Positions 33,701-44,980 of a stretch of DNA of 64,000 bases are shown in pieces. The stretch comes from Akanthomyces muscarius. Its lineage: Eukaryota; Ascomycota; Sordariomycetes; Hypocreales; Cordycipitaceae. The stretch's first letter is position 1, and each line of letters starts with the position of its first letter. The notes below the pieces were generated by a model. It was given only the letters and a program-made list of their open reading frames with translations, did not search any database and was not told the origin of the DNA. The position numbers and the translations under genes are program-made. The stretch is taken from the NCBI RefSeq assembly GCF_028009165.1, contig NC_079241.1, positions 6,324,001 through 6,388,000 on the forward strand, read 5' to 3'.

Positions 33701-35563
33701 GTTTGCTAGAAGTCCTTTTCTGGTTATTACTGAACGGGAAAATTTATCCCATCAGTCCCAGTGGCAGTCTTCAGGGCTCAGGTGAAGGAAAGATTTGCGT
33801 GGCGCGTGGCCGCCCCTCCCCTAGCATTCTCGGGACCACGGCTTGCACACTCCTGTTTGGAGGGGTTCTGGGGACGAGGCGGACGACAAAATTTGGAGAT
33901 GCACGGAGATGCATGGAGTGGGGAGGGAAGAAGTTTCGAACCATGGCGGTGGCTTGTGTGCTCCGTACTTACCGTTGTACATGCAAGTGTGTAGGCTCAT
34001 TTGCAGTCAGCGCCAGTCGGTACTTGTGCCGCCCGCGAAGCCTCGGGATCAAGGCGACGCTCTTTGCTGCCATGTCCAACTCCGTCGGTGAGTTGGTTGG
34101 TTACTCGTGTCGTCACATGAGGCATTGTCCGTTGAACACTATTGCAAAGCTGGCCATTGACGACAACACACCGCGATTGCACAGAAGCTGGCTCTTCAGA
34201 GCAACCATCCACAGGCAGGGTGGATATGACCTACCACGTACTCCCCAATTATTTAGCGTGGCCTACCAGTAAAACCTCTGGGGGAAGCGCTCGCGCATCA
34301 TGGCGAGCAGGGGTGAAGAGGTTGCATGGCTGCATGACCTTGAGCATGTTATCATTGTTATGCCACAATTCCAGAAGCGATGAAGGCAGTTTGGGCGACG
34401 ACGGGGAACCTAAAAAACGAACGAATCCAGGACCACCCCTGAGCAGCCACCTCCAAGCTAACGACTCAACCAGCCCAGCCCGCCCCATCTTGGTCCTTCT
34501 GTCGAAGTGGTTCCAGTGCTCAGAGCACACACCCAGGTGGCTCCATTGTGTGCACTGTATGGGGTGCGGGAATCAAGGCATTGGATTCGAACAGTTTCCG
34601 CGGCCAGCAGCGTTTATACCGTGTGCGGTACAGTGTGTCGTGAAGAGGCTCTTCTCCTCATCCCCGCGTGCCTTGGACAAAATCCACAACAGCCAGGCAG
34701 AGGAACCGTCGACGGCAAGCCCGCCCCCTCCAGAATAGATGGATGGATGCATGGATGGGCGAGAGGATGGGGCAGAGTTCCAGGCCATGCTGGTGGCCGC
34801 TCCACCACAGCTGCCGCCCACGAACAAATCATGCCTGTCCGATGGTGAGGCTGCTTGCCGCCTTCTCTCAAGTCAGGTACTCCGTACTTCCCATTACATA
34901 AAAGACTCGGGGCCGCCTCCCCCCGTTCCCTCATTATTTCCCCGGCTTTGGCTCTGCGACAACCCCAGAACACACGAGCCTTTAATCTGTCAGCCAAAGC
35001 CTTTTGGCAGCTCTCCTATTTGAAATAAGAGACAAAAAACCAAACCTTGTCTCTTTGGCACGTCTCTATTCTTCGGCAACCAACGTTTCCTCCCGCCTGG
35101 TTGCGACATCCACCGCGCCGGCATCCAGCCACCAACCACCCAAAGCACGTCGCCCGCCGCCGCCCGCCTACAACCCTACCACCTACTTGGACTTACCAAA
35201 GTACCAAAGCAAGGTACCAAGCGAGGTCACAAGTTCCCGCAAAATTTGCCCAAGCCTCGCTGCCGTAGCCGGACGTGTATTGCCGTGCTCAACCACCACT
35301 TGCCATCCCCCGCTTCTCACCCGCCCCGTTTCAGCACGCCAGAAATTCTTTTTGTTTTATTTTTTCGCCTTCTATCCTGTCATCTGCAGACGCACATCTT
35401 CTCAATCCTTAACCGACTTACATTGGTGCTTGCATCGAGACGAGTTTGTCTTACTGCCTGATCATCTCTTGCCTTGCCGTTCCTGCATTCCCCGCGCTGT
35501 CACTCAACGACAACAAGCCGCCCAGCGGCCCTCTCTCAACAGCACACTCCCCATTATATACGA
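30720..35563. other. Gene-poor intergenic region, 4.8 kb
   Basis: Promoter of the KEN-box gene on the left. On the right is a long promoter and C-rich leader (about 35090-35560) of the bZIP gene with several short upstream open frames. The longest frames between (189 aa at 33703-34272, 198 aa at 34142-34738) lack motifs. No RNA gene or transposon was recognised. Confidence 0.55.
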
Positions 35564-36693
35564 ATGGCAGCCAAAAAGATGTCCATCGACAGCAAGCCCA
35601 AGCCCTCTCACCGGGAAGAGAGCGAGGACTCAGCTGGCTCTACCCCCGAGGGCGAACGGAACCCGGTCACTCCCATCCCAACAGAACCCGTCCAGCCCAA
35701 GCGAAAGGGCGGCCGCAAACCCGTGAGTCATCATGAGACTTGGAGCCTCTTACATCATGACTAACGCCATTGCAGATTTATGCCACCTCTGAGGAGCGCA
35801 AGCAAAGAAACAGACAGGCTCAGGCCGCCTTCCGCGAGAGGCGTACCGAGTACATCAAGCAGCTCGAGGAGACTATCCAGGTCCACGAGACAAACCTGCA
35901 CAGCCTCCAGACTGCTCACCGCAACGCCAACGATGAGTGCCTCATGCTGCGCTACAAGAATTCGCTCCTCGAGCGTATTCTTCTAGAGAAGGGCATTGAT
36001 GTTCATGCCGAGCTCCAGGCCAAGACAGGCAGCCCGACCTTAGGGCCGACCCATATGCCACAGAACATGGTGCAGCCTCCTTCTCTCCACAGACCCATAA
36101 TGAACCGCGCTCGCAAGTCGGTCTCTGCTCTTGCGCCCAAAGTTGAGGCTAGCAACACTGCCATGACCGGCGTCAAAGCTGAGACCTCTCCCAAAACTCA
36201 CCCAACTCCCTCCCCCAGCAACACAGGCTCTGCCTTCTCCCCCACCACCGAGCATGCCGCCATCAAGGCCAACGCTGGCAACGGCCCTCGTTCACAGATA
36301 CCCGCCATCCTCACTGGAGCCGCGGGCCAGCCGCTGCGCTCTGGTTCTGTTGTCAGCTCCGGCGCTCCATTCTACTCTGCTCCTGCTTTCCACAGCCACC
36401 TCGACCAGCTTGAGCATGAGTATGATCACCACGGAGATATGATGCAAGACTCGGAACTGGATCATGGCCACGGTGGTGAGCCCTTTCCGCACTCATTCAG
36501 TGGTAACGACAACATGATTGTCTCGCCTACCAATGCCACCGCCAGCCACCAGATTCCTGGATCTGGGCCGGGCTTTTCCTCCATGAGCCAGCTTTTGGAA
36601 CAAAACATGGATTGGGACCCATTTGGTCTGAGTGCCAGCATGAACTTCCCTGCCCAGCAATTCCAGTTTGAACAGCCTGCATCTATGCGATAG
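35564..36693 (+). CDS. bZIP transcription factor
   Basis: Two exons, 35564-35722 and 35776-36693; the 53-bp intron (GTGAGT donor, CTAAC branch, TGCAG acceptor) interrupts just before the DNA-binding region. The product is 358 aa. Acidic/Pro-rich residues 1-45 lead to a basic KRKGGRKP patch and a bZIP domain: basic region EERKQRNRQAQAAFRERR (59-76) with the invariant Asn65 and Arg73, then a leucine-zipper coiled coil from Leu83 to about 120 (QLEETIQVHETNL...LMLRYKNSLLERILLEKG). The rest is Ser/Pro/His-rich, with a short acidic/aromatic C-terminal segment (MDWDPFGLSASMNF) that could be an activation region. The RNRQAQAAFRERR variant is shared by a conserved Pezizomycotina bZIP group, distinct from Yap/AP-1 (NRAAQRAFR). 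Target genes are not readable from sequence. The start MAAKKMSID lies after a long leader. Confidence 0.93.
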
Positions 36694-38354
36694 GACCGCG
36701 GCCAGTGTCGGTTGCACAACCCGCAACGTTTCTTCCTGCTGGGGGAAAGCAGGTTGAAGCTGCGATGATGACTGCTGGCTGCTGGTTACCGCCTGATTCG
36801 AATTGCACCAAAAACTCGACACGACATTCACGATTATGACTGAACACCAAATTGATGCACCAACCAACTCGGAGCATCTCCTGCCATGGGCAAGACCCCC
36901 AACCCAAACTCGGAGATGCACATCGCTTTTTAGCAGAATAGCCTAATTGACTTACCGCTTGCGGTACTCTCACTTACGAGCAACTCACCACAACATGCAG
37001 TGCCGAGCCGGCCCAAACCAAATTAATAGGTCTGGGCCTACCAAGGCATCGCGTGTGCATTCTCACACTCCGACCTAGGAGAGCACATCTTGTCTCACCA
37101 AACCCCTTGCTGCCTTGGCACCAGCAGCACTCTGTTTATACTATCGATTTAATACGACTATTCTTGCCTATGATCTATACTTCACGGCACTTGAGCGACT
37201 CGTTGGCGCTGGATTTTACCAGACGCCTGCTCTATGGAAAGATTTTTTTTTTCAGCGACACGAGCTGAACCACAAACTATCCTGGTGAAGCCATTCCACG
37301 ACCCTTTCGCGACAAGCTTGTCGACAGCTGTACAGAAAGAGAAAAATAACTTTTTGTTTTTTTTGGCGTTTTGACGGAGATGAAAAAGTTATCGCGGTCG
37401 AAAGGATTACAAGAGGTTGCCTAAAGGCTTGCCGCTTGGTACCACACTGACCCTTAGCGAGACTACTTTGAATATACTAGCAGTGTTTTGTCACACATGA
37501 GCGTGTACTATGGTGGTGTTTACAGCGGGCAGCGGAATTTACGACAATAACGACTCCTGGTAATGTATCGGTAACGATGGGATAGCGGCTGGTTTCTGGT
37601 GTTTTCTGGTGTTTCTTTGGTTTTTGGACGATGATACCCCGCGCTTTTTGTTTTGGAGGAAATTCTTTTTGGTGCTTGCGGCCCTTGCACATTTTTTCAA
37701 CTTTCCTCCCCACGATCGCCAGCGAAAGCTTGCAAGCGATACAGGGCTCTCTGGGAGTAGCTCTGGGCCCCCTGCCTTGGGGGTGAGTCTGATTTTTCGG
37801 ACGAAGTCTATCTATTGCCGAAATGCAATCAGAGACCTTGGCACTGGACCTCGTCGACCTGTTTCGTCACGTCTACTGCCAAGTACGCCCCAAGTCTCGG
37901 GACGTTCCCCGACCAGCACATTCGGAAGATTGTCTGCCGGATGAGGGAGCGTACAGACTGGGACGCAAACCATCAGTTCTGTCAGCAGGACTTAGGGTAG
38001 CAGATGCCAACTGGGATGGCGATAAAAGCCCATGACGCGAGATGGAAGTCGGCTGGATTTGCCGATGATTTTACAGTTCCCCCTGCGGTGCATTCTCGAT
38101 ATTAATATACTACACGCTAAATCAGTGACGGCGTAGAGACGTAGTGGTGTAGATGCACACAAGGTTTATGGGTCTTTATAGTCCTTTACATAGTCAGATG
38201 TTAGTCTCACATGGTAATAGACTTCGGTTGAGAAGGAATTGGAGGGAGGGCTGGACGTGGGTTGCTCACCTATACGGTGATGTTGGTTAGAGTTTGAGTG
38301 GAGGCTTTGGGCGAAGATATAGGACATTTTTATATACAGTTTTGAGGATTTGTC
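36694..38354. other. Convergent 3' intergenic region, 1.7 kb
   Basis: 3' flanks of the bZIP and GH16 genes. Small frames around 37609-38035 have no motif. Nothing else was recognised. Confidence 0.5.
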
Positions 38355-39536
38355 TCATAATATTGTGTACAAGACTGCTGCGACACCCCATCCAAACGTC
38401 AGAACACCACCCACACCAGCAACTCTGGTGTTGGAAGTGGCACCGCTCCCCGTGCTATTAAACGCCAACGCCGCCCTGCCAACCTCTGCGGTATCATCAA
38501 TCGTACATACAACTTTGCATGCACTGTGCGTTCCACCTCTGCGGACCACCCTGCTGCCGCCGGTTGATGCGCCAAGGGACCGCTTGTCAGCAGTCTCCGT
38601 GCTGTTGTACAGCATCTCAATCCACTGAATCTGCAGGCTCGCCTCGTCGCCGACGGTCATGTTGCCGCTCCACGACCCGCCGTCGCTCCACGCGTTGAAG
38701 TTGACGGCCGCTGGGTCCCGCGGCACCTGCAGCGCGATGCTGGCCACCTCGCGCCCGTCGACGTACCAGACGCTGCGCTCGGGGGTCCAGTCGAGGCGGT
38801 GGACGGCCCAGTCGGACCACGCGACGCCGCCGGGCAGCGTGGCGTTGCGCGTCGCCGCAGCAATCTCGCCCTTGTCCGGGAGGTCCGACGGCTGGTTGGT
38901 GTACTGGATGACGGAGCGCGGATCGCGCGTGAGCACCTCAACGTCGGCCTCCTGCACCTTGGCCGGGTCGTCGTCGCCGCGGTACGTGAACATGGCGGTC
39001 ACGGCGCCGGGCGCGCCGACGGTGCGCGCGCGCATCCGCAGCGAGAGGAACTGGTAGCCGGCGCCGGCGGTCTGGAACTCGGCGGCGGTCTGAAAGTCCG
39101 GCAGTCGCTTGGTGCGCATGGTGAGGAACGTGGCGGCGGTATCCTCGTAGCCGTCGCTGCCGCTGCTGCTGTTGGCCTTTTCAATGTAAATGTTGCTGGG
39201 CGAGTTGATCATGTAGACGGTGGCGTCGCTGGATAGGCTGCTCTTGCTGTTGTCCCAGGACTCAATCCCCCAGACGCTGGTCCAGGCATCCGACTTGAAA
39301 AAGTCGCTGCTCACCGGCGCGGAGGCGACGCTGGCGGAGTCCTCGACCACGTCGGGCACGCCAGCGTGCTGCGACAGCTGCCGAAAGTCAAAGAAGGCGT
39401 GCTGGGCGTAGTAGCCAGGATTCGTGCCATTGGAGAGAAAACAGCCGCAGCTGGAGTCCTCAACAGCCTCGGCTGCCGTCGCTGCTGAGAAGATGGATGC
39501 CGTTGCTAGGAGCGCAGCTATTCGCCGAGCGGCCAT
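38355..39536 (-). CDS. GH16 glycoside hydrolase/transglycosidase, GPI-type
   Basis: Single-exon 393-aa secreted enzyme with a concanavalin-A-like jelly-roll fold. A signal peptide (about 1-21, MAARRIAALLATASIFSAATA) is followed by a Cys pair (SSCGCF). The GH16 active-site signature is ExDxE, EADVE (196-200), giving the nucleophile Glu196 and acid/base Glu200. Aromatic residues downstream (HRLDWTPERSVWYVDGREV, INFNAW-like NFNAWSDGG) match the family's strand order. A polar spacer then ends in a hydrophobic tail (about 374-393), the layout of a GPI-attachment signal, so the protein probably sits at the plasma membrane or cell wall and acts on beta-glucan. The start chosen is the Met directly before the signal peptide; a longer in-frame extension to 39644 would bury it. 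It is divergent from the WW-domain gene. Confidence 0.93.
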   Translation of the reverse strand: MAARRIAALLATASIFSAATAAEAVEDSSCGCFLSNGTNPGYYAQHAFFDFRQLSQHAGVPDVVEDSASVASAPVSSDFFKSDAWTSVWGIESWDNSKSSLSSDATVYMINSPSNIYIEKANSSSGSDGYEDTAATFLTMRTKRLPDFQTAAEFQTAGAGYQFLSLRMRARTVGAPGAVTAMFTYRGDDDPAKVQEADVEVLTRDPRSVIQYTNQPSDLPDKGEIAAATRNATLPGGVAWSDWAVHRLDWTPERSVWYVDGREVASIALQVPRDPAAVNFNAWSDGGSWSGNMTVGDEASLQIQWIEMLYNSTETADKRSLGASTGGSRVVRRGGTHSACKVVCTIDDTAEVGRAALAFNSTGSGATSNTRVAGVGGVLTFGWGVAAVLYTIL

Positions 39537-40639
39537 TATAAAGGCAGTTGGGTTGTGTAAGTGGAAGCAATAGGTAGGACTTGTCGCTCTGAGTTTTCGA
39601 GGTACCCATGGAACAGAAGGGAATGGGAAAATATTTGAGGGCAATTTTTGGTCTTCTTCTGCACACTGCCAACCAATTTTTCATCCATACAATGTCACCT
39701 TGCGCCTCGTGAGGCCGCTGCAGAGGCGCAGTGCGGCGTTCTAGATCGTGGTGTCACGAAACTCGGCGGCCACGCCGGTTGGGCGCGCGCGACTCAGTGG
39801 TCCGCCTGTCAGCAGGAAAGAGGCAGGGCAAGACAAGCGCTGTAGGCTAATAAAACTTTCGTAGGGCTGATTATTCTGACTGGTGTGTGGAGTGTGCTCT
39901 AAATGCTAGGCTTCACCGCAGGGCGAAGTCATCCACGAAGTTGACTAGTCGCGGTCATTGTCATGGCAAACCGGCGCTGACTTGTGGTTTTTGAAAGAGT
40001 TTTGTCAAAGAAAACAACAGGTCGCTTTGTTCCGTAGGCAGTCACGAGAAAGATTGGGCTAATTCTTTGTTCCGTCGGCTACTTGCTGGCAGAGGGCAAG
40101 CAGTGTAACCAATAAGCGGTCGACATCCAAGCACACAACATGACCAGCACAATCGAAAAGTTTCACGATGGAGATTTCGTCAAAGAGCAACCGCTCTCTG
40201 TGTTGAACTCGACAATAGTTTGACATGCATGCTGCCCGTTCGACGACGTAGATGCTCATTATTTTCAAAGGCAGCGTTCCACGTGATGGTACGCAATGGC
40301 CAGCTCACCGCCCGCCGAATCTGGCCACGACGAGCTATGACGAACTATTCTGCCCGCAAGACCACCATCCCTGCAAACCTGCAAGGCACCACCACGCCGC
40401 ATCTCGAGCTCGGTTTTCCGCGCCGCGCCGCATCGCACTAGCAAACACGGGCGCTTCACATCCAACAGAAACTGCAAAGACAGCGTCTCTGTATCCTCAT
40501 TCACAGGTGCCCAAGTGTCACAATGATGGCTGCTCTTCCAGACGCTCACCATTCCAGATGATCACAGGAGTATAACAACAACCATCGACACACACGACGC
40601 TGAATCTTTTCTTCCCGACACTGCGCATTCTAGAGAGCA
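39537..40639. other. Divergent promoter region (GH16 / WW protein)
   Basis: 1.1 kb shared upstream region of two divergent genes. Small frames only; no recognised regulatory motif. Confidence 0.5.
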
Positions 40640-41527
40640 ATGGCGTCGCTGGCCCCGGAAGTACAGGCCTCGGACGTGGAGCGCGCTGCGCCGGAGCGAT
40701 CCCAAGAAGAAGTCGCAGCGGACGAGGGCGCATCTGTCGCAACGCCGCCCGCTGACGACGACGACGCGGCGGACAACGCCGAGACGGACCCTCCCGCTGG
40801 CGACAAGAACGCAACGGGGGACGCTACGGATCAAGCAGACCTTGAAGATGGCGAGGTAGGAGCCGCTGCCGACTCCGCGCCGCCGCTCCCCAGCGAGCCC
40901 ACGCCCGATGGTCCCCCGCTGCCGAGCGAGCCCGTCCCCTCCGACGACGGTTGGGACTGCCAGTTCGACGCGGCCACGCAGGCCTGGTTCTTCTACAACC
41001 GCTTCACCGGCAAGACGCAATGGGATAACCCGCGGGTACCCACCACCACCGCCGCCGCCGCCGCGGCTGCTGCTACCTCCTCCGCGCCACCACCACAGCT
41101 ACCACCAGCTCCTCCCGCCCACGAGCAGCCGCCCGCGGCGGTAGCAGGGGGCTACAACCCGGCTATCCACGGCGACTACGACCCCGACGCGTGGTACGCC
41201 AAGGGCACGCAGCAGGACACCGACGAGGCGGCGGCGACCGAGGCGCAGGCCGCCGCCGACATGTACGCCGCGTCGGTCGCGTTCAACCGCTTCAGCGGCG
41301 GGTTCCAGGCCGAGGACGCGGGGCCCGGGCGGCACACGGACGAGGCCAAGGCGCGGCGGCAGATGAATGCGTACTTTGACGCCGACGCCGCGTCGGCCGC
41401 GCACGACGGCCGCAGTCTCCGCGCGGAGCGCCAGAGCAAGAAGCCCAGCAAGGCCGAGGTCAAGGCCTTCAAGGAGAAGCGGCGCGCGCGCAAGGAGGAG
41501 AAGCGCCGGGCGTGGCTGCGAGACTGA
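40640..41527 (+). CDS. WW-domain protein
   Basis: Single-exon 295-aa protein. An acidic, Pro-rich N-terminus (1-100, with repeated PPLPSEP) precedes one WW domain at about 102-133, with the two signature Trp (W105, W128), an aromatic core (WFFYN) and the closing Pro131 (WDNP). A poly-Ala/Pro linker follows, then an Ala/Asp-rich region with FNRFSGGFQ and a Lys/Arg-rich helical tail (KAEVKAFKEKRRARKEEKRRAWLRD). WW domains bind proline-rich ligands. The basic tail and WW pairing resemble proteins linked to RNA processing or transcription, but this is an inference. No membrane or secretion signal. High GC and a poly-Ala codon run (about 41050-41075) are notable. Convergent with RIX1. Confidence 0.88.
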   Translation: MASLAPEVQASDVERAAPERSQEEVAADEGASVATPPADDDDAADNAETDPPAGDKNATGDATDQADLEDGEVGAAADSAPPLPSEPTPDGPPLPSEPVPSDDGWDCQFDAATQAWFFYNRFTGKTQWDNPRVPTTTAAAAAAAATSSAPPPQLPPAPPAHEQPPAAVAGGYNPAIHGDYDPDAWYAKGTQQDTDEAAATEAQAAADMYAASVAFNRFSGGFQAEDAGPGRHTDEAKARRQMNAYFDADAASAAHDGRSLRAERQSKKPSKAEVKAFKEKRRARKEEKRRAWLRD

Positions 41528-41872
41528 ATCCGCTGTACCATGCGCTGTGGCTTGCAGTACGAGGGAAGGTTGCTTTTTTCTTCTTCATGATTGTTTATGG
41601 GATAGACTTGATATTCGGCTTGGTTGAGGCGTTGCCGTCAGGTTTCGCGGCTCGTTATTCGCGCTTGCATTTTTTTGTATGAGTTTGGAAAGGCGCTGCT
41701 TTTTTTATACAGTCTATATAGGCTCGATATATATATATATATATATATATGTTTCATATACCCAAATTACAAGCTTCCACAGAGAAGAAACTAGGGTATT
41801 CAGGAAATGGGTTGTAAATATTCGGCTTTTCTGTCTATCCTTGGTATAAGACAAAAGGCATCGCGCTGCGAC
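41528..41872. other. Convergent 3' region with (AT)12
   Basis: 345 bp holding both 3' UTRs, T-rich on the left, with a perfect (AT)12 microsatellite at 41727-41750. Confidence 0.7.
41727..41750. repeat. (AT)12 microsatellite
   Basis: Twelve uninterrupted AT dinucleotides between two convergent gene ends. Likely length-variable. Confidence 0.95.
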
Positions 41873-44210
41873 TTATTCGTCTTCTTCGTCATCTTCATCG
41901 TCATCGTCATCGAGCTCCATATTCAGATGTACGCTTACATCACTATCATCGCCGTCGTCCTCTTCTACTTCCTCCTCTAGCTTCACCGCCGGGGCGGCAG
42001 GCTTGGCCTTGGGCAGCTCCGCGGGCTTCTCAACTTCGAGACGCTTCGCCGGGGCTGCCTCGTCCAAGCCGTCGTGCTTGCGCTTAGGGGAAGCAGCGGC
42101 AGAGAATCCATTGTCGGCTGCGCCGCTCCGAGCTGCAAAGGGGTTTTCCTGCGGCTCATCGGTGCCGCTCTTCCTGGGCAGCGATGCTAGAGAACCTAAT
42201 TGCGACAAGTCCTCTCCCTTCGTGGGCTCTACGTCGATCGCAAGAGCGTCACCGTCTGCCATTTCTTCGTCTTCGTCGGCCTCGGCTTCTTCCTCTTCCT
42301 GATCGTCCACCACCTCTTGGAAGCTGGCAAACATGTCACCCGAGCCATTGACGCTGCTCGTGCGGAGGTTGCTGCGCAAAATCTCGAGACCCTGGTCTTC
42401 AGGGTACTGTCGGCAGAAGTAGGGCAGGATACTGGGGTATAGACGACCGCGCTGATCCTTGTAGGGGTTCAGCACGCTCGAGAGCATAGCATCGCGGTTG
42501 GCTGTGATGATGGCCGTTTTATCAATGAGACCGCGCATTGTCGGCTTGAGATGGCCCTGCGTCAGCGAAGATAGCAGAGTCGCCAGGAGCCTCGAGGCAG
42601 CGTCCTTGTGAGCAGGCTCAAGCTTGAGGCTGACATCGGGGACGGCGGACTCTGGCTTGGCCAGGAAGAGGTCCACATTAGCAATAGCAACGCTGCCTCC
42701 ATTCTTCTTGGATTCTTTGCTGGAAGGTGCGGGCTTCTCCACAGGCTTCAAGACACCAGCGTCTTGCTGGAGGTCGCGGCAGCATGCGCCCAGAACTGGA
42801 TCGAGCATGTCGACGGCAGTCTTGGGTAGGGTAGGTCCCGCGATGTGGAGGAGTTGGTCTAGGACTTGGTAGCCAATGGTTCGGACGTGCGCGACACTCA
42901 TGCCAGACTTGACAACGCGGACGAGGTGGTCGAGTGCCTCGGGTACAAGAGGGATCATGTCGCGGTCGAGTCGCTGAACCATGGTCAACAGGAGAGACAT
43001 GGCGGCAATATGGAGGTTGGGGATGACACTCCATAGTTCATCCTTTTCGTCTCGACCGACTCCAGCATTCGTATCCAGTGCCTGATCCCAGGTTTGAGTT
43101 TTTGGCGATAGTCGGGCAATAACGCAGATGCGGCAGAGAGCATCCAGGTACGCACCAACGGGGACAGTGACGGCTGATTTGGTGGAGCAACGCAGCGTCT
43201 CCTCCAAGTACGAGAAAAGGCCAGCTAGACGCTCCGATCCAGCCGTGACTCCAGTCCAAGAGGGAAGCTGTTCGGGGCTGGATTCGTCTCCTCCTCTGGG
43301 CTCGCCCTCGGTCGATACTCGTGTTCTATCATAACCGCTAGTAGCCTGCCATGATTCGTCAACGGCGCGCAAGACCTGGTCGGCCGTTTGATGCAGATCA
43401 CGCAGGATAGTGTCGACTAGTTTGGCCCATTCATCGCTACCGCTCGATTTGGCGGCAACGAAGTGCATGGAGATGACCAGTCTCCTGGCGGCGCGGGTCA
43501 GGCTAGCGGGTACATGGAGAGTATCTGAGCAAGTCGGTGCAAGATACGGCCTGAGAGCTGTGCGCAGTTGTGAGCTAAGAGGGCGGAGGGTAGCGGGATG
43601 GTGAGGGACCAGCGAGTGCAGTGCTGCACAGATGGTCTCGGACACATGCGGCGGAGTTGAGGATTGTGCCTTGAGCAATTGTACGCAGGCAGTTCCAAAG
43701 GCCGGAATAGTGGGAGTAGCAATTTCTCGGATCAGGGTCTGGTAAGGCTGGATGAGGATGTAGATGCGAGTGATGACGACAATGGCAAGCTCTTTGGAAG
43801 CAATGGGGTCTCCTTTCTGCGCCTTGTTAGTATGACATGGTTAATCAGTATTAACGGTGGGTATTCTGTACCTGAACAATGGAGAGAAGACCATTGACCC
43901 AAGGCCCGGCGGTACGGAGAATTTCCCAGCCGCCAACGTCGACCATGGCTTTGATGAGAACAACGGCAGCGAAGCGACCTTCCCGACTCCGTCCCTCTAG
44001 CAAAGTGGTGATGCTTCTCTTGATCTTGTGGACCAGAGCAGATGTCGAGGCGTCTTCCTTGGCCTTTGCATCATGCTGCGCCGACAGCACGTCCTTGCAG
44101 CGCAAAACATTGTGAGTGAGCGCAGGCAGCTGCTGAGGCAGCAGGTTGGGCGGCGTAGAAGTGAGCTTGCGGGAGAGAACCCGTAGATCGGGGGGACATT
44201 GTGGCGCCAT
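41873..44210 (-). CDS. RIX1: Pre-rRNA processing protein Rix1
   Basis: Subunit of the Rix1-Ipi1-Ipi3 complex (PELP1-TEX10-WDR18 in animals), which acts in nuclear pre-60S maturation and ITS2 processing and recruits the Rea1/Mdn1 ATPase. Two exons, 43872-44210 and 41873-43816, with a 55-bp intron (GTACAG donor, TACTAAC branch, CGCAG acceptor), give 760 aa. The N-terminal RIX1 domain is clear (DLRVLSRKLTSTPPNLLPQQLPALTHNVLRCKDVLS...SITTLLEGRSREGRFAAVVLIKAMVDVGGWEIL), followed by a helical repeat body to about 570. The C-terminus is a disordered acidic tail with a basic KRKHDG patch and long Asp/Glu runs. The start MAPQCPPDL was chosen because it is where the domain begins; the frame stays open upstream but the extension looks like leader. 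The gene shares a 1.3-kb promoter region with the divergent YPP1. Confidence 0.94.
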
Positions 44211-44382
44211 TGAGGGCAACCGGAAGTTGTTGTAGAGCGTGTCGAGGAGGACGAGGCTAGTAGCCGGGCACGGGTTGGGTTGGGTGAAGGCTCTATCAGA
44301 TGTCAAAAGCCACTTGGGTCCAAGTCGGCAGCTTTGGCGAGGGATGAATGCAATGGAGTGCAGGATTCGGACCAGGTTAAAA

Positions 44383-44392
44383 ATGAGATGAG
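44383..44392 (+). promoter_or_regulatory. PAC-like ribosome-biogenesis motif
   Basis: ATGAGATGAG lies 173 bp upstream of the RIX1 start and matches ten bases of the PAC element known in yeast rRNA-processing gene promoters. A short motif; chance occurrence is possible. Confidence 0.3.
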
Positions 44393-44962
44393 GTAGATGT
44401 GCAGAAAACCAATTGGGGTACCGGAATAACGCCAAAGCGGACCTGGGATGAGAGAGGTGCAGAACAAGGCTGAAAGTATTGACACCAGCGGCGACGGGTG
44501 GTGGTGATGGTTTTTTTTTTTTTCTTTCTGAAGGTGAGGTTGGTCGCAGTAGCGGCCCACTAGTGAGAGCTACATGTGGGGGAAAGCGCCGCAGGTGCAT
44601 GGCGCGTAGGTGGGCAGTGAGTGGCACATGGGTTAGCGGTGGTGAAGCCCAGGTACAGCGCTGTCGACCGCTCAGGTAGGCTTGATGCCGGTAGAAGCGA
44701 GGCCTTTTGTGCGCCGGATACCAGTCGGGTCGACCAAAATTAAATGATTAAAAATCACGCCTGGAACAAATAGTCTCTAAGTATGTTTACACAATACCCA
44801 AGCCTTGGGAAACACCTCTTACAGGTCTCGTACTGGATACCTATACCTTACTCGGAAACAAAAGATGCGAGTTGGCGAGGCTGTGTGGGGTTCAGGGGAC
44901 CATGGGTTCTGTAAGGCGCTGATTGGTCCTGTAATGGCACTAGCATTAGTAGGGTAGGTAAC

Positions 44963-44980
44963 TAGGTAGGTACCTACCTA
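44963..44980. repeat. 18-bp perfect palindrome
   Basis: TAGGTAGG-TA-CCTACCTA is fully self-complementary and lies about midway between the two divergent genes. Similar GGTAC/CTACC words occur elsewhere in the non-coding parts of this window. Confidence 0.85.

Noticed and set aside
33703..34738. Overlapping plus-strand frames of 189 and 198 aa
   Set aside because: They overlap in different frames, have Cys/Arg-rich irregular sequence and no domain; likely chance frames in the intergenic region upstream of the bZIP gene.
39537..39644. 36-residue upstream extension of the GH16 protein
   Set aside because: It would place a non-signal sequence before an obvious signal peptide; the Met at 39536 is the natural start.
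43872..44627. N-terminal extension of RIX1 to the Met at 44627
   Set aside because: The extension is Pro/Ser/Leu-rich leader-like sequence with a poly-Lys run from the T tract; the family's N-terminus starts at the Met at 44210.
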